A stretch of DNA of 14,989 nt from positions 1 to 14,989 of the forward strand of contig JAUCNG010022231.1 in assembly GCA_032353305.1 (NCBI GenBank), read 5' to 3'. Below the pieces are notes generated by a model. It saw only the letters and a program-made list of their open reading frames with translations, had not been told where the DNA came from and ran no database searches. This document shows positions 1-7,560 of this stretch, in pieces. The DNA is from Cephalothrix spiralis. Taxonomy: Eukaryota > Nemertea > Palaeonemertea > Archinemertea > Cephalotrichidae. Position 1 is the first letter of the stretch. Every line of letters begins with the position of its first letter. The translations under genes were made by a program, and so were the position numbers.

Positions 1-93
1 ATTTGGAATACAAAAAAATATAGAACCAAATGGAATTTTAAAAATATCCTAGTTCAGGCACTAAAGGAAATATTGCTATATCATATACAAAAA

Positions 94-159
94 ATAGGTC
101 AAAGTCAAGATCAAGGTCAATTATTTTTTCATCAAAATTTTAATTTGACCGAGACCTAT
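94..159. repeat. Short inverted repeat with AGGTCA-like half sites
   Basis: ATAGGTC at 94-100 is the inverse complement of GACCTAT at 153-159. Inside them, GGTCAA (115-120) pairs with TTGACC (145-150). TCAAGGTCA at 111-119 matches the extended monomer site known for NR5A/ERR-type nuclear receptors, but a 9-base match is expected by chance at an appreciable rate in 15 kb. The structure is visible; any regulatory role is speculation. Confidence 0.35.
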
Positions 160-665
160 CTTGTTATCATATAATTGGACTTATAAAGTTAATAATAAAA
201 TAAAATAAATTATAGTGGGGGGGCCCCTTTTAACGTAACTGGGAAAATTAAATTCACTGTTGAAAGCTTATGCTACCAGTACTACCTTGTATGTAAACTT
301 AGCTACCTGATCACCAAGGTTCGTTGCGGACTTCACATAAATATTTTGATATTGAGTGTATATTCATGTTCATAATTTTTTCCTGAAAGGCCGCCGCTAC
401 TCCTTTCGAAGCAACTGGAGTCTTTAACTTGATGAGTTCGGTCTTATACACGCCAGGTTTGAATAATCATCAAGTCCTTTATCTATAGTTTTATTGTTTC
501 GTAGTCAAAATTCGATGGGACATCGTACAGGTTTTCCCCATTGATATGAATATCTAATATATGCCTACGTGGTGTCAACAGACAACAGTCAAGTACGCGC
601 GTGACGATGCGATATAATGTACATGTATTTATGATATCCATACAAGAAATTCGTCATAAAAGTTG

Positions 666-692
666 TCGTCAGTATTGTCCCGACACTGACGA
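666..692. repeat. Small perfect hairpin
   Basis: TCGTCAGT (666-673) and ACTGACGA (685-692) form an 8-bp perfect stem around an 11-base loop, about 110 bases upstream of the ankyrin-kinase start codon. No function is assigned. Confidence 0.4.
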
Positions 693-800
693 TGACCATT
701 AAAAAAAATATGACGGGGCATTTTTCGGTGGATACAAAATTGGACTAATAATTATTGCCTTATTACAGATACTGAGATTTAAAAAAATACAATACCTTTG

Positions 801-3191
801 ATGAATATGGATGTAAGATACAATCTCAGACTTTCGTTGTTCGGTGCTTTGTATATGCTCAAGGCGATAAAAAAGGAAAAAAAAACGTTTTTGTTCCACT
901 TGCTCAATCTTGGATATAATGGCATTGTTAAATATCTTATTGAATCTGATGAAGATGTCAATATTACTGATGATGAGTGTGGTGCTACACCATTGGCTGT
1001 TGTTACATTGAATGGTAATCAAGAAATTGTCAAATTCCTCATCGAAAACAATGCAGACGTGAACTATACTATGGATAAAGGTTATACAGCACTATTCTTT
1101 GCGGCTCAGAATGGTCATTTTTACTGTTTGAAATATCTTATTCAAAACAATGCAAATGTGAATCAATCTAACAATAGTGGTTGGCCCGCACTGATCACAG
1201 CGGCTCAGAATGGCCATTTTGACTGTTTGAAATACCTTATTCAAAACAATGCAAATGTGAATTATTCTAAAAATAATGGTCTAACAGCACTGTTCGCAGC
1301 GGTTCAGATGGACCATTTAGCCTGTGTGAAATGCCTTATTGAAAACAAAGCAAATGTGAATCATTCTGATACTGATGGTGCGACTGCACTATTCTTTGCG
1401 GCTCAGAATGGTCATTTTGACTGTTTGAAATACCTTATTCAAAACAATGCAAATGTTAATCATTCTAAAACGGATGGTGCGACTGCACTGCACAGCGCGG
1501 CTGATAACGGCCATTTAGCCTGTGTGATATACCTTATTCAAAACAATGTAGATGTGAATCATTCGAGAACAGATGGTACGACTGCACTGTTCTTTGCGGC
1601 TAGGAATGGCCATTTAGCCTGTGTGAAATACCTTATTCAAAGTAATGCAAACCTTACAGGTGGTTTAGCATTTCATTTTGCGGTATACCAAGGTCATTTG
1701 GAATGCGTCCAATTCTTTCTGAAACAGGAGGCCATGGACACCGAGTCATTTAAGAGGTCGCTATATGATTATATTTCATTATTACGTGCTGCAATAAATG
1801 GACATGTCAATGTTCTGATAGCTATCATCAAAGCTAGGTACAACAAAACAATTTTAGATGAAGATATCACTATTGACGCAACTGACACTAATTTCGGCAT
1901 TTGTCTTCTGAATCACATTGAAAAAATTAATAAATGTTGTAAAATAATGAAAGATCTCAAAGGTTTGAGAATACATGAAATTGACGATGAAGTATTGGGA
2001 GTTTACATAGACACGATTGAAAAACGAATAACTGATCTTAATAATTTAAATATTCAACAAGATAAGCTGTCAAAAAATCTCTTAAAACAAAATCCCACTG
2101 AAAATGAGCAACGCAATATGATTTATGGCATTATTATATCTCAAGAAAATGGTTTGATTATGGACTCATTTAAAACACAAGATCGCATATTGGGTAAAGG
2201 ATCGTTTGGATTAGTTAAGCTTGGCATTACAAACGATAATGGTTATCAACAAGTTGCAGTAAAATGCATTGACTTTCAGAAAAATATAAACATTCTGTCT
2301 TTACTGAATCAGGAAACTGATTGCTTACTGAAACTATGTCATGATAATATCGTAAGATTCTTTGGTCATATAATGAAATATGACTATGGACTTGCAAAAA
2401 CAATGATTTATATAGTTACTGAACTATGTCGCGAGGACCTTTATAACTTTTATGTCAAGGATGGTTGTCCGAATGACAGAAATCCAAGTCAAGCTACAAA
2501 TTTTGCATCCAGTTTACAGCAGTATGTCAATCATGTCATTCAAATTCTCAGTGGAATGGAATACATTCATTCTCAGTCGTATGTCCATAAGGATATGAAA
2601 CTGCAGAACATTCTCCTCAGTTTTGATAACAAAGCGAAGATTTGTGACTTTGGCCTTGCTGACATTTTGAAAGGTGGAGTTGAAGAAACTGACCACTTTA
2701 AAGGTACTAAATGTTACTCAGCACGAGAGGTCCTGAGGGTGCCTTGCAGGTACTCATCCGCCTCTGACCAGTTCTCAATTGGTCTTCTTTTGGTAGAAAT
2801 GTACTGTGGCCAGTCGTACTACGAACTATACCCGTTTCATAAAGCTTCAAGACATGACCTTATCGAAATGCTCAAAAGTGGTACAACCCCAGGGATAGGG
2901 GAGCCAAAACGTGAAATTGAAAAGGTAGTGGCATCAATTGTGAACGGATGCTTAGAATATGACTACGACAAACGCTTATCGGCTAAGAATGCAAAAGAGA
3001 GATTTGAAGAGGTACTGAAAAAGCTTCACTCTGAAAATCCTGACATAAAACCTTTGCATGAAAATGAATTTAAAATTCCTGACGTGGGTGATACTGTTAT
3101 GGATTTATTTAAACAAACTCAAACTTCGAAGGAAAATGTTCAACCAGCTAGTACTCTTTTTAAATTTGACTCCATAAGTTCTATAAATTAA
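801..3191 (+). CDS. Ankyrin-repeat protein with C-terminal protein kinase domain
   Basis: This is a single uninterrupted frame of 796 codons plus TAA. The start is the ATG at 801, the first in-frame ATG after the TAA at 780; ATG 807 is the next. Residues about 40-310 are ankyrin repeats, seven of them exact 33-residue units with the AAQNGHFDCLKYLIQNNANVN pattern. Residues 320-455 form a charged, probably helical linker. Residues about 458-743 are a full Ser/Thr-type kinase: glycine loop GKGSFG (466-471), lysine of VAVK (488), helix-C Glu near 505, catalytic loop VHKDMKLQN with Asp 598, DFG at 616-618, ARE in place of APE (641-643), DQFS Asp 656 and a late Arg 725. All key residues are present, so it is probably active; HKD replaces HRD. 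The ankyrin-then-kinase order resembles TNNI3K and is opposite to RIPK4/ANKK1; orthology cannot be decided. The tail (744-796) is low-complexity and polar. No signal peptide or membrane segment is apparent, so it is probably cytosolic. Substrates are unknown. Confidence 0.9.
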   Translation: MNMDVRYNLRLSLFGALYMLKAIKKEKKTFLFHLLNLGYNGIVKYLIESDEDVNITDDECGATPLAVVTLNGNQEIVKFLIENNADVNYTMDKGYTALFFAAQNGHFYCLKYLIQNNANVNQSNNSGWPALITAAQNGHFDCLKYLIQNNANVNYSKNNGLTALFAAVQMDHLACVKCLIENKANVNHSDTDGATALFFAAQNGHFDCLKYLIQNNANVNHSKTDGATALHSAADNGHLACVIYLIQNNVDVNHSRTDGTTALFFAARNGHLACVKYLIQSNANLTGGLAFHFAVYQGHLECVQFFLKQEAMDTESFKRSLYDYISLLRAAINGHVNVLIAIIKARYNKTILDEDITIDATDTNFGICLLNHIEKINKCCKIMKDLKGLRIHEIDDEVLGVYIDTIEKRITDLNNLNIQQDKLSKNLLKQNPTENEQRNMIYGIIISQENGLIMDSFKTQDRILGKGSFGLVKLGITNDNGYQQVAVKCIDFQKNINILSLLNQETDCLLKLCHDNIVRFFGHIMKYDYGLAKTMIYIVTELCREDLYNFYVKDGCPNDRNPSQATNFASSLQQYVNHVIQILSGMEYIHSQSYVHKDMKLQNILLSFDNKAKICDFGLADILKGGVEETDHFKGTKCYSAREVLRVPCRYSSASDQFSIGLLLVEMYCGQSYYELYPFHKASRHDLIEMLKSGTTPGIGEPKREIEKVVASIVNGCLEYDYDKRLSAKNAKERFEEVLKKLHSENPDIKPLHENEFKIPDVGDTVMDLFKQTQTSKENVQPASTLFKFDSISSIN
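975..1667 (+). repeat. Seven tandem 99-bp ankyrin units
   Basis: Units begin at 975, 1074, 1173, 1272, 1371, 1470 and 1569, each exactly 99 bp (33 codons). The middle units are very similar at the DNA level: stretches such as AAATACCTTATTCAAAACAA and GCGGCTCAGAATGG recur almost unchanged. An eighth, shortened unit follows at about 1660-1730 (FHFAVYQGHLECVQFFL), and a half unit precedes the array (YNGIVKYLIES). High nucleotide identity between units points to recent expansion or gene conversion. The surface positions that vary (D/N/K/R before DG or NG, and H versus Y before S) are typical of ankyrin binding faces. Confidence 0.88.
2750..3188 (+). repeat. Kinase C-lobe segment duplicated downstream (copy 1)
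   Basis: The segment from the codon for Arg/Tyr at 2748-2753 to the end of the coding region is the source copy of the tandem duplicate at 3270-3684. It holds the helix-F DQFS motif, the conserved block IEMLKSGTTPGIG and the closing helices of the kinase, then the polar tail. It opens with TGCAG followed by GTACTC, which is both the end of an acceptor-like string and a weak donor-like string; the same TGCAG/GTACTC sits at the start of copy 2. Confidence 0.85.
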
Positions 3192-3261
3192 GTTACTAAA
3201 TAGGAACTGTTTCCAAACTCTTTTCGGACTTTACTGTTTTCACTAATTCTATTATCTACAT

Positions 3262-3269
3262 TCGTGCAG
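3262..3269 (+). promoter_or_regulatory. Candidate 3' splice site before the duplicated kinase segment
   Basis: A T/C-rich run (TTTACTGTTTTCACTAATTC and onward, 3229-3268) ends with GTGCAG at 3269, with TCACTAATT upstream as a possible branch region. The homologous frame starts directly after it, in the same phase as the matching point in copy 1. This is a splice-site prediction by eye only. Confidence 0.45.
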
Positions 3270-3684
3270 GTACTCATCCGCTTCTGACCAGTTTTCTGTT
3301 GGTCTTCTTTTGACAGAAATGTACCGCGGCAAGTTGTACTATGAATTAGACCCTTTCGATACAGCTTCAACACCTGAAGTTATCGAAATGCTCAAAAGTG
3401 GTACAACACCAGGGATAGGTTATCCAAAACATGAAATTGAAAAGGTGGTGGCATCTATTGTGAACGGATGCTTAGAGTATGACTATGATAAACGATTAAC
3501 AGCTAAGAATGCAAAGGAGAGATTTGAAGACGTACTGATAGAGCTTCACTAAGAAAATCCGGACTTGAAACATTTTCGCAGAAGTGAGTTTAAAATTCCT
3601 GACGTGAGTGAGGCTGTCATGGATTTATATAGCCGAACTCAAACTTCGAAGGAATATGTTCGACCAGCTAGTACCCTCATGTGA
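3270..3684 (+). pseudogene. Tandem copy of kinase C-terminal segment (alternative last exon or relic)
   Basis: From 3271 the reading frame gives a diverged version of the upstream kinase end (copy 1, 2751-3189), with no length change up to the ASTL codons near the end. By eye, 75 of 93 residues match up to a TAA at 3550-3552; copy 1 has Ser there. After that stop the frame stays open and still matches (ENPDLK, EFKIPDVSEAVMDLY, TQTSKE, ASTL) until a TGA at 3682-3684. A pyrimidine-rich stretch ending TCGTGCAG (3262-3269) precedes it directly, so it has a believable splice acceptor. It lacks the N-lobe, catalytic loop and DFG, so alone it cannot be a kinase. If spliced from CAG|GT at 2749/2750 it would replace the last exon in frame, giving a shorter tail. 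Most changes cluster in the first 37 residues, while the following core is kept. Whether it is used or decaying cannot be told from sequence alone. Confidence 0.72.
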
Positions 3685-4101
3685 ATTAAGTTCAATGAAG
3701 TAATACATATTATGACTGAGACAAAAAAAACTTGACAAACTAAATGTCAAACTAGATTTAACATTCATGCAGGCATGGGATGAGACTTAGGACCGTGTCC
3801 CAGAACCTGTTCAAAAAAATCAGAAGAAGGGAGGGGGAGGGTCTAAAGCTCAAAACTTAGTTTTATGTTATTTTTGTAAAAAAAAAATTATCTATTTTTT
3901 TGTTGTATTTTTTCCAGTCAATGATTTGGTTGTTTTTCTATTTAGTTTTTTTTTCAGGGAGGGGGGTTAACAGAATTTATTGTCATCTAATTCTATAAAT
4001 TCGTTTATTTTATTTTTTATTCTTAAATTAATTCATATGCACAATTATTAGACTACCTGTATATATTGTAAATATTTGTAACAAAATTTTCGTTTTTTGA
4101 A

Positions 4102-4124
4102 AATAAAACAAATTAAAAAAAAAA
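4102..4124 (+). terminator. Candidate poly(A) signal and A-tract for the ankyrin-kinase gene
   Basis: AATAAA at 4102-4107 is the first such hexamer found downstream of the TAA at 3189, and an A10 run follows 7 bases later (4115-4124). It could be an ordinary cleavage signal, or the fossil poly(A) tail of an inserted retrocopy. No target-site duplication was found flanking the gene. Another AATAAA lies near 4221. Confidence 0.35.
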
Positions 4125-4268
4125 GATTAACTTTTATCAGACTTAACTGTTCTCAGCCATTTTTATAAATCAGTTATAATTATAAATAATTATAAATGCC
4201 TTTTCAAATTAATATAGCTTGAATAAAATGTATAGATCTATAAAAAATTATATTTGTTCATTCTAATC

Positions 4269-4327
4269 TTTCGTCGAAATGTTCATTCCACAAAATGTGT
4301 TTCGACGAAATGTCTTTCGACGAAATT
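4269..4327. repeat. Three short palindromic TTTCGACGAAA-type repeats
   Basis: TTTCGTCGAAATG (4269-4281), TTTCGACGAAATG (4300-4312) and TTTCGACGAAATT (4315-4327) are near-identical. The first is the reverse complement of the core of the other two, so the cluster can also fold. Probably a fragment of a dispersed repeat. Confidence 0.5.
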
Positions 4328-4882
4328 TGGTAGACTCCAACAGATGTATTGTAAACATCTTATAGTTTTCATGAAACTCTAAAATCACTCGGACAAACAG
4401 ACGAATTAAATCTCTTCCTGGAACCAACAGACTTTCCTTGAGAAAATAATATTCGAACCAGGCAAATTTCAGGTAATTGGGAATACATGTACCGGTAATG
4501 AGAACACTAAAGAGTGGCTACCTTAACGTGGATGATGTCATTGATCAATAATACAATCGGTGTATGCCATTTGATTATATTTGGGATTTGTTAAACTTTG
4601 AATATATGACCGTTGCTTGTACTTATATTGTCATACTCATATTTTAAGATAAACCATATAGACACATCATATCATTAAGTCATTGGATTTGTGCTGTACA
4701 TTGAAATCGTCACCTTATTTTTGTCTCCTTCGTAGAATTTGACTCCTTCAGTAAATCACGTGGTATCTCGTGCAAAGGTCTCGGTCACCGAACGCTTTTG
4801 TTGGCATCTTCAGTCCAAAAGTACCCTTTCCACCTCGTTACCCTCGCCTGTGCCTAATTATTTTTTCTCTCTCTTTTTGTAG

Positions 4883-5141
4883 GCTTATTCTTGGCAAAAT
4901 GGAAAGTGGTTTAAGTCACGACAACCAACCTGGTCCCTGTATTTTACAAAGATTTGATCGAGATGGTACAGTGCTAAAAGGTGAACCTGGGTACCAGGTT
5001 AAATATATGGTAGACCCAGCATTTCTCAAGCCTGGAGAGGGCCACATGTTTGTCCAACATCTTTCAAGACAGACGTTACATATTGATGTTTGGGATGGAG
5101 ATTCTTTGTTTCTAATTGGATCAGCAGCAGTATCACTAAAG
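4883..5141 (+). CDS. NPHP4: Nephrocystin-4, internal exon (1st of 7 in window)
   Basis: NPHP4 is a scaffold of the ciliary transition zone, where it works with NPHP1 and RPGRIP1L; it is required for normal cilia and was first found through nephronophthisis. This exon encodes 86 codons, frame from 4884, following an acceptor CTCTTTTTGTAG. The diagnostic stretch is FLKPGEGHMF, then QTLHIDVWDGDSL and IGSAAV, which I recognise from animal NPHP4. The first base (4883) completes a codon begun in an upstream exon (probably Arg), so this is not the start of the protein even though an ATG occurs at 4899. It ends AAAG|GTATGG after a Lys codon, phase 0. Open frame upstream of 4883 belongs to the intron. 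The exon carrying the preceding codons was not found between 3700 and 4882. Confidence 0.9.
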
Positions 5142-5200
5142 GTATGGTTAATAGTATATACGTTACTCACTAAAGGTGGGGTTAGTAGTATCTTACTGCA
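5128..5200 (+). repeat. Tandem duplication of the exon end and 5' splice site
   Basis: The junction CACTAAAG|GTATGGTTA with following TAGTAT (from 5134) is repeated as CACTAAAG|GTGGGGTTA with TAGTAT (from 5168), 34 bases apart. The duplication copies the last codons of the exon together with the donor. The first donor (GTATGG) is the better match and joins in frame to the next exon; use of the second would add 34 bases and shift the frame. Confidence 0.6.
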
Positions 5201-5892
5201 GGTATTACTGCCATTTATTTGTATGGCCGTTTTGCATGTCCGCCACTTAGAAGTAAGAAGACATTATAGAAGAAGAACAATATTGTTAATTAATTCATCG
5301 TGAATTATAAAAAAGAGCGAACAGCCATCAAAAATATTTAATTTTATTTGGTCCTCCGGTAGATTGTAATATTCCGTGCTCTGAATTTAAAGATTAATAA
5401 AAAGGAGATTGAAAAAACGCGGTCAATATTCGTACTTTGTGTTCGAATCTTGTCAAGTTTGTGGAAATTAACATCTTGTTGTCCCTTAAAAGCAATCAAA
5501 TAGCTAAAAATAAATCGCGACTTTTTTAAATTTTATTGAATTTTTTTTACCCCCGCCGCTTGACTTTTTGAAGAAAAAATTCGCAATCCAATCAATTTTT
5601 TGAAAAGGCGTTAGCTTATGTATTACTTTACTCGCCACTTTACTGGCTTTTGACGTTAATGCACTACGCTATAGACAAGTGTGACGTTTAACATTAAAAA
5701 TAGAGATAGTTCCATAGTGAATATTTACAATTGATTTTAAATCTAAATTTGGTTGGCTTAGACTGCTTGTGATCATTTTTGATCAGACCCGAACAACATA
5801 TACGACTTTAATGGTCAGAAGTCAAGTAGGCTAGAAACGCTAGCTACACCTATTTTAGATTTCCAATTCAAATATACCTCTTTACTTTTCAG
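5142..5892 (+). other. NPHP4: NPHP4 intron (first complete intron in window)
   Basis: The intron runs from GTATGG to TACTTTTCAG. Apart from the duplicated donor near its start, it is unique-looking AT-rich sequence with no supportable gene, clear repeat or RNA structure. Reading on from the exon gives about 54 extra codons to a stop at 5301-5303, with no sign of conservation. Confidence 0.8.
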
Positions 5893-6085
5893 CCACTCCT
5901 AAGACAAGGAAGAGAAGCGGTGCAAGTAACCTATGAATTAGATGTAGTTGCAACCGAATTCGGTAATGGAGCCGATGATACAGTCAACGGACATGGTGCC
6001 GATTTAGTCAGTGCTCATTTGGCTGGAAGATTACATTTAAGACTTGCAAATGTTGGTTGTCCAGCAGATAAGAGTCAAACTAGTG
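5893..6085 (+). CDS. NPHP4: Nephrocystin-4, internal exon (2nd of 7)
   Basis: The exon starts after TTACTTTTCAG in phase 0 with PLLRQGREAVQ, which directly continues IGSAAVSLK of the previous exon; the known NPHP4 protein has the same order (GSAAV, then a LLRQGR.AVQ segment). It continues ELDVVATEFG and, after a variable Gly/Asp-rich loop, AGRLHLRLANVG, all typical of this protein region. The donor is AGTG|GTAAGG at 6085/6086, leaving one base (phase 1), so the next exon must supply two bases to complete Asp. Length is 64 codons plus one base. Beyond the donor the frame stays open to a TAA at 6175, but nothing there resembles the family. Confidence 0.92.
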
Positions 6086-7049
6086 GTAAGGCCTTTTCTT
6101 TAATTTATTCGTTTACGGACCCCGATGACGAAACTCTTCGAAAAATGAAAATCACGGAGTTTTCGTCATTAATCTAAAATACATTTGTATCAAAAGAGGC
6201 TAAAATCCTTTAACAATATTTCGCCTTCGACCAGGCATTATCAGGTCAAATTACAACCGATTTTAACCCAAACAAAACAGATCACGACCATACATTCAAT
6301 TCTTCTAATCACAACTATACATAGCTATTTTCATGTTGAAATAAATACAATAAAATGTATATAAAACCGTATAAACTTATCTACACTTAGGAACATATGA
6401 CATTAAATACTGATAACCAATTTTTTGACTGATTAGCCATATTGCTCTATAATGCATGGTCATACAATTAATTTAGCATTATAACTGAGATATATATGTG
6501 ACAAAGATAGTATCACCTTTTGCTCGATGAATTTTTTTAAAGAGAAGAATTATAAACATGTACAATTTTTGTCTTTACCGGAAATATCTCATGTATATAG
6601 CCATTTTGGTGATATGCTATTTTAGAACCAAGTGCATAAATTTGATAATAAAAAAACATTCAGGACCAATCCAATTGATTCGAAAATATTTAATAAGTAT
6701 TATAATTTAATAATCAACTCACATTAACCATTTTATAGCAACCCAAAACTAAATAATAATTTTAATATTCGAGATTAAATTATGATATACCGGAAATTGT
6801 AAAACGAAAGTGTACAGTTAACTACGCGAAGTATTATTTCCTTGCAACCATATGGGGCGATTTGATATGTTTGAGTATGCGGCTCACAGGCCGGCTAAAA
6901 CCTGAGTGAGCGGCCTAATTGGATATTTCCCTCGGGTCGATCACCAAGCAGAGTTGATATGGTTTCAAGTATTGATACTAAAAATTATATTTTTCAATTT
7001 TTATTCTAAAATATTAGCGTATATTTTAAAATTTGCATCTATTTTACAG
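6086..7049 (+). other. NPHP4: NPHP4 intron with no recognisable gene
   Basis: The intron runs from GTAAGG to ATTTTACAG. It is mostly very AT-rich. A more GC-rich patch at 6880-6950 can form a hairpin: GCTCAC (6882-6887) pairs with GTGAGC (6906-6911). This patch may be the edge of an old repeat, but no family was recognised. No coding sequence is supported. Confidence 0.75.
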
Positions 7050-7354
7050 ATATATCAAGTTACCACATGAAACCCAAAATGGTGGTGACACCATCAAGTT
7101 CAAATATATTTAATGGTGGTAGTTTAGTTGCCACCCATCACAAGGAGAATAAGCTCAAAGGAACTCATCGGGCCCAACCCCTTGCTGAGCGTAATATTGA
7201 ACTGGCCTCTATGTTAGTGACGCGTAAGGATAAGATGGTCGAATTTGATGGTAAAAAAACAGAAGAACTCGACCCACAGAGAAAGAGAAAATTAGCACGA
7301 ATGGAAGCCCTGAGGAAGCTACAAGGGACAGAAAATACAATTAACACAACCAAG
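7050..7354 (+). CDS. NPHP4: Nephrocystin-4, internal exon (3rd of 7)
   Basis: After ATTTTACAG the first two bases AT complete the Asp codon left open by the previous exon; the frame then reads ISSYHMKPKM. An ATG at 7067 is internal. Segments shared with animal NPHP4 are FNGGSLVAT, QPLAERNIELASMLVT and QRKRKLARM; the last two are probably helical, and the exon is basic overall (a Lys/Arg-rich linker between folded parts). It ends CAAG|GTAATA after Lys, phase 0. Length is 101 codons plus two bases. Conservation is patchier than in neighbouring exons, as expected for a linker, but splice phases on both sides fit and the order of motifs agrees with the family. Confidence 0.88.
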
Positions 7355-7387
7355 GTAATAAATAAAGACAACTCGTTTTGCCTGGTT

Positions 7388-7446
7388 AACATGACGTCAT
7401 CAATCGACATGGTCGTAGGTTCGATTCCCGCCTCGGCCAAATTTAT
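7388..7446 (+). mobile_element. tRNA-derived SINE relic (3' half of tRNA-like head)
   Basis: GGTTCGATTCC at 7418-7428 is a consensus internal RNA polymerase III B box. It is flanked by a T-arm-like stem and followed by GCCTCGGCCA, resembling a tRNA acceptor end. The same arrangement recurs at 12403-12457 (GGTTCAATCCC, then GCGCCA), and the sequence just after it matches too: CCAAATTTATC here, CCAAATGTTATC there. Two diverged copies with shared downstream sequence support a dispersed SINE family rather than a chance B box or a real tRNA. No A box is left in this copy. Confidence 0.55.
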
Positions 7447-7449
7447 CCA

Positions 7450-7560
7450 GAGGTCGCGGATTCGAGTCCTGTGCGTTCCTCCACCACTTCAATTCCTGAA
7501 GAACCGTTCCTCAACTGACGTTGCTTCCTGGGTGGCTCAGTCAGGTTAAATATGCGGAGT
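7450..7560 (+). mobile_element. Second B-box-like and A-box-like tRNA motifs
   Basis: GGATTCGAGTCC (7458-7469) resembles a B box, and TGGCTCAGTCAGG (7533-7545) closely resembles the A box of a tRNA D-arm. Their order (B before A) means they do not form one gene; more likely they are the tail of one SINE head and the start of another. Adjacent to the relic at 7388-7446. Confidence 0.4.

Larger units (their letters stand above)
1..800. other. Non-coding sequence upstream of the ankyrin-kinase gene
   Basis: No coding region is supported here on either strand; the only longer open frame overlaps the kinase gene on the opposite strand. A stretch ending TTATTACAG at 768 looks like a 3' splice acceptor, so the ankyrin-kinase transcript may have an upstream 5'-UTR exon. 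An in-frame TAA at 780-782 shows that any such exon would not extend the protein in this frame. Short inverted repeats occur at 94-159 and 666-692. No convincing TATA box or other promoter element could be assigned. If the NPHP4 gene is continuous, this stretch is intronic to it. Confidence 0.6.
3700..4882. other. Non-coding region between ankyrin-kinase and first visible NPHP4 exon
   Basis: There is no supportable coding sequence. The left part (3800-4020) is G/T/A-rich with homopolymer runs. An AATAAA at 4102-4107 followed by ten A residues (4115-4124) is a candidate 3' end for the ankyrin-kinase transcript. Short palindromic TTTCGACGAAA repeats lie at 4269-4327. The last 30 bases before 4883 form a strong polypyrimidine tract ending in TTTTTGTAG. 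Since NPHP4 should have upstream exons, this is most likely intron sequence of that gene. Confidence 0.6.

Noticed and set aside
699-1022. Open frame of 107 codons on the minus strand overlapping the start of the ankyrin-kinase gene
   Set aside because: It lies opposite the ankyrin coding sequence, has no recognisable domain, and its composition follows from the other strand.
4440-4480. Donor-like AAATTTCAG|GTAATT near 4472, considered as the end of a missing upstream NPHP4 exon
   Set aside because: The frame needed to supply the split codon at 4883 has a TAA about 25 bases earlier, and no NPHP4-like peptide is present.
5142-5303. Extension of the first NPHP4 exon to a stop at 5301
   Set aside because: The following family segment is found at 5893 in the right phase; the extension is intronic read-through containing the duplicated donor.
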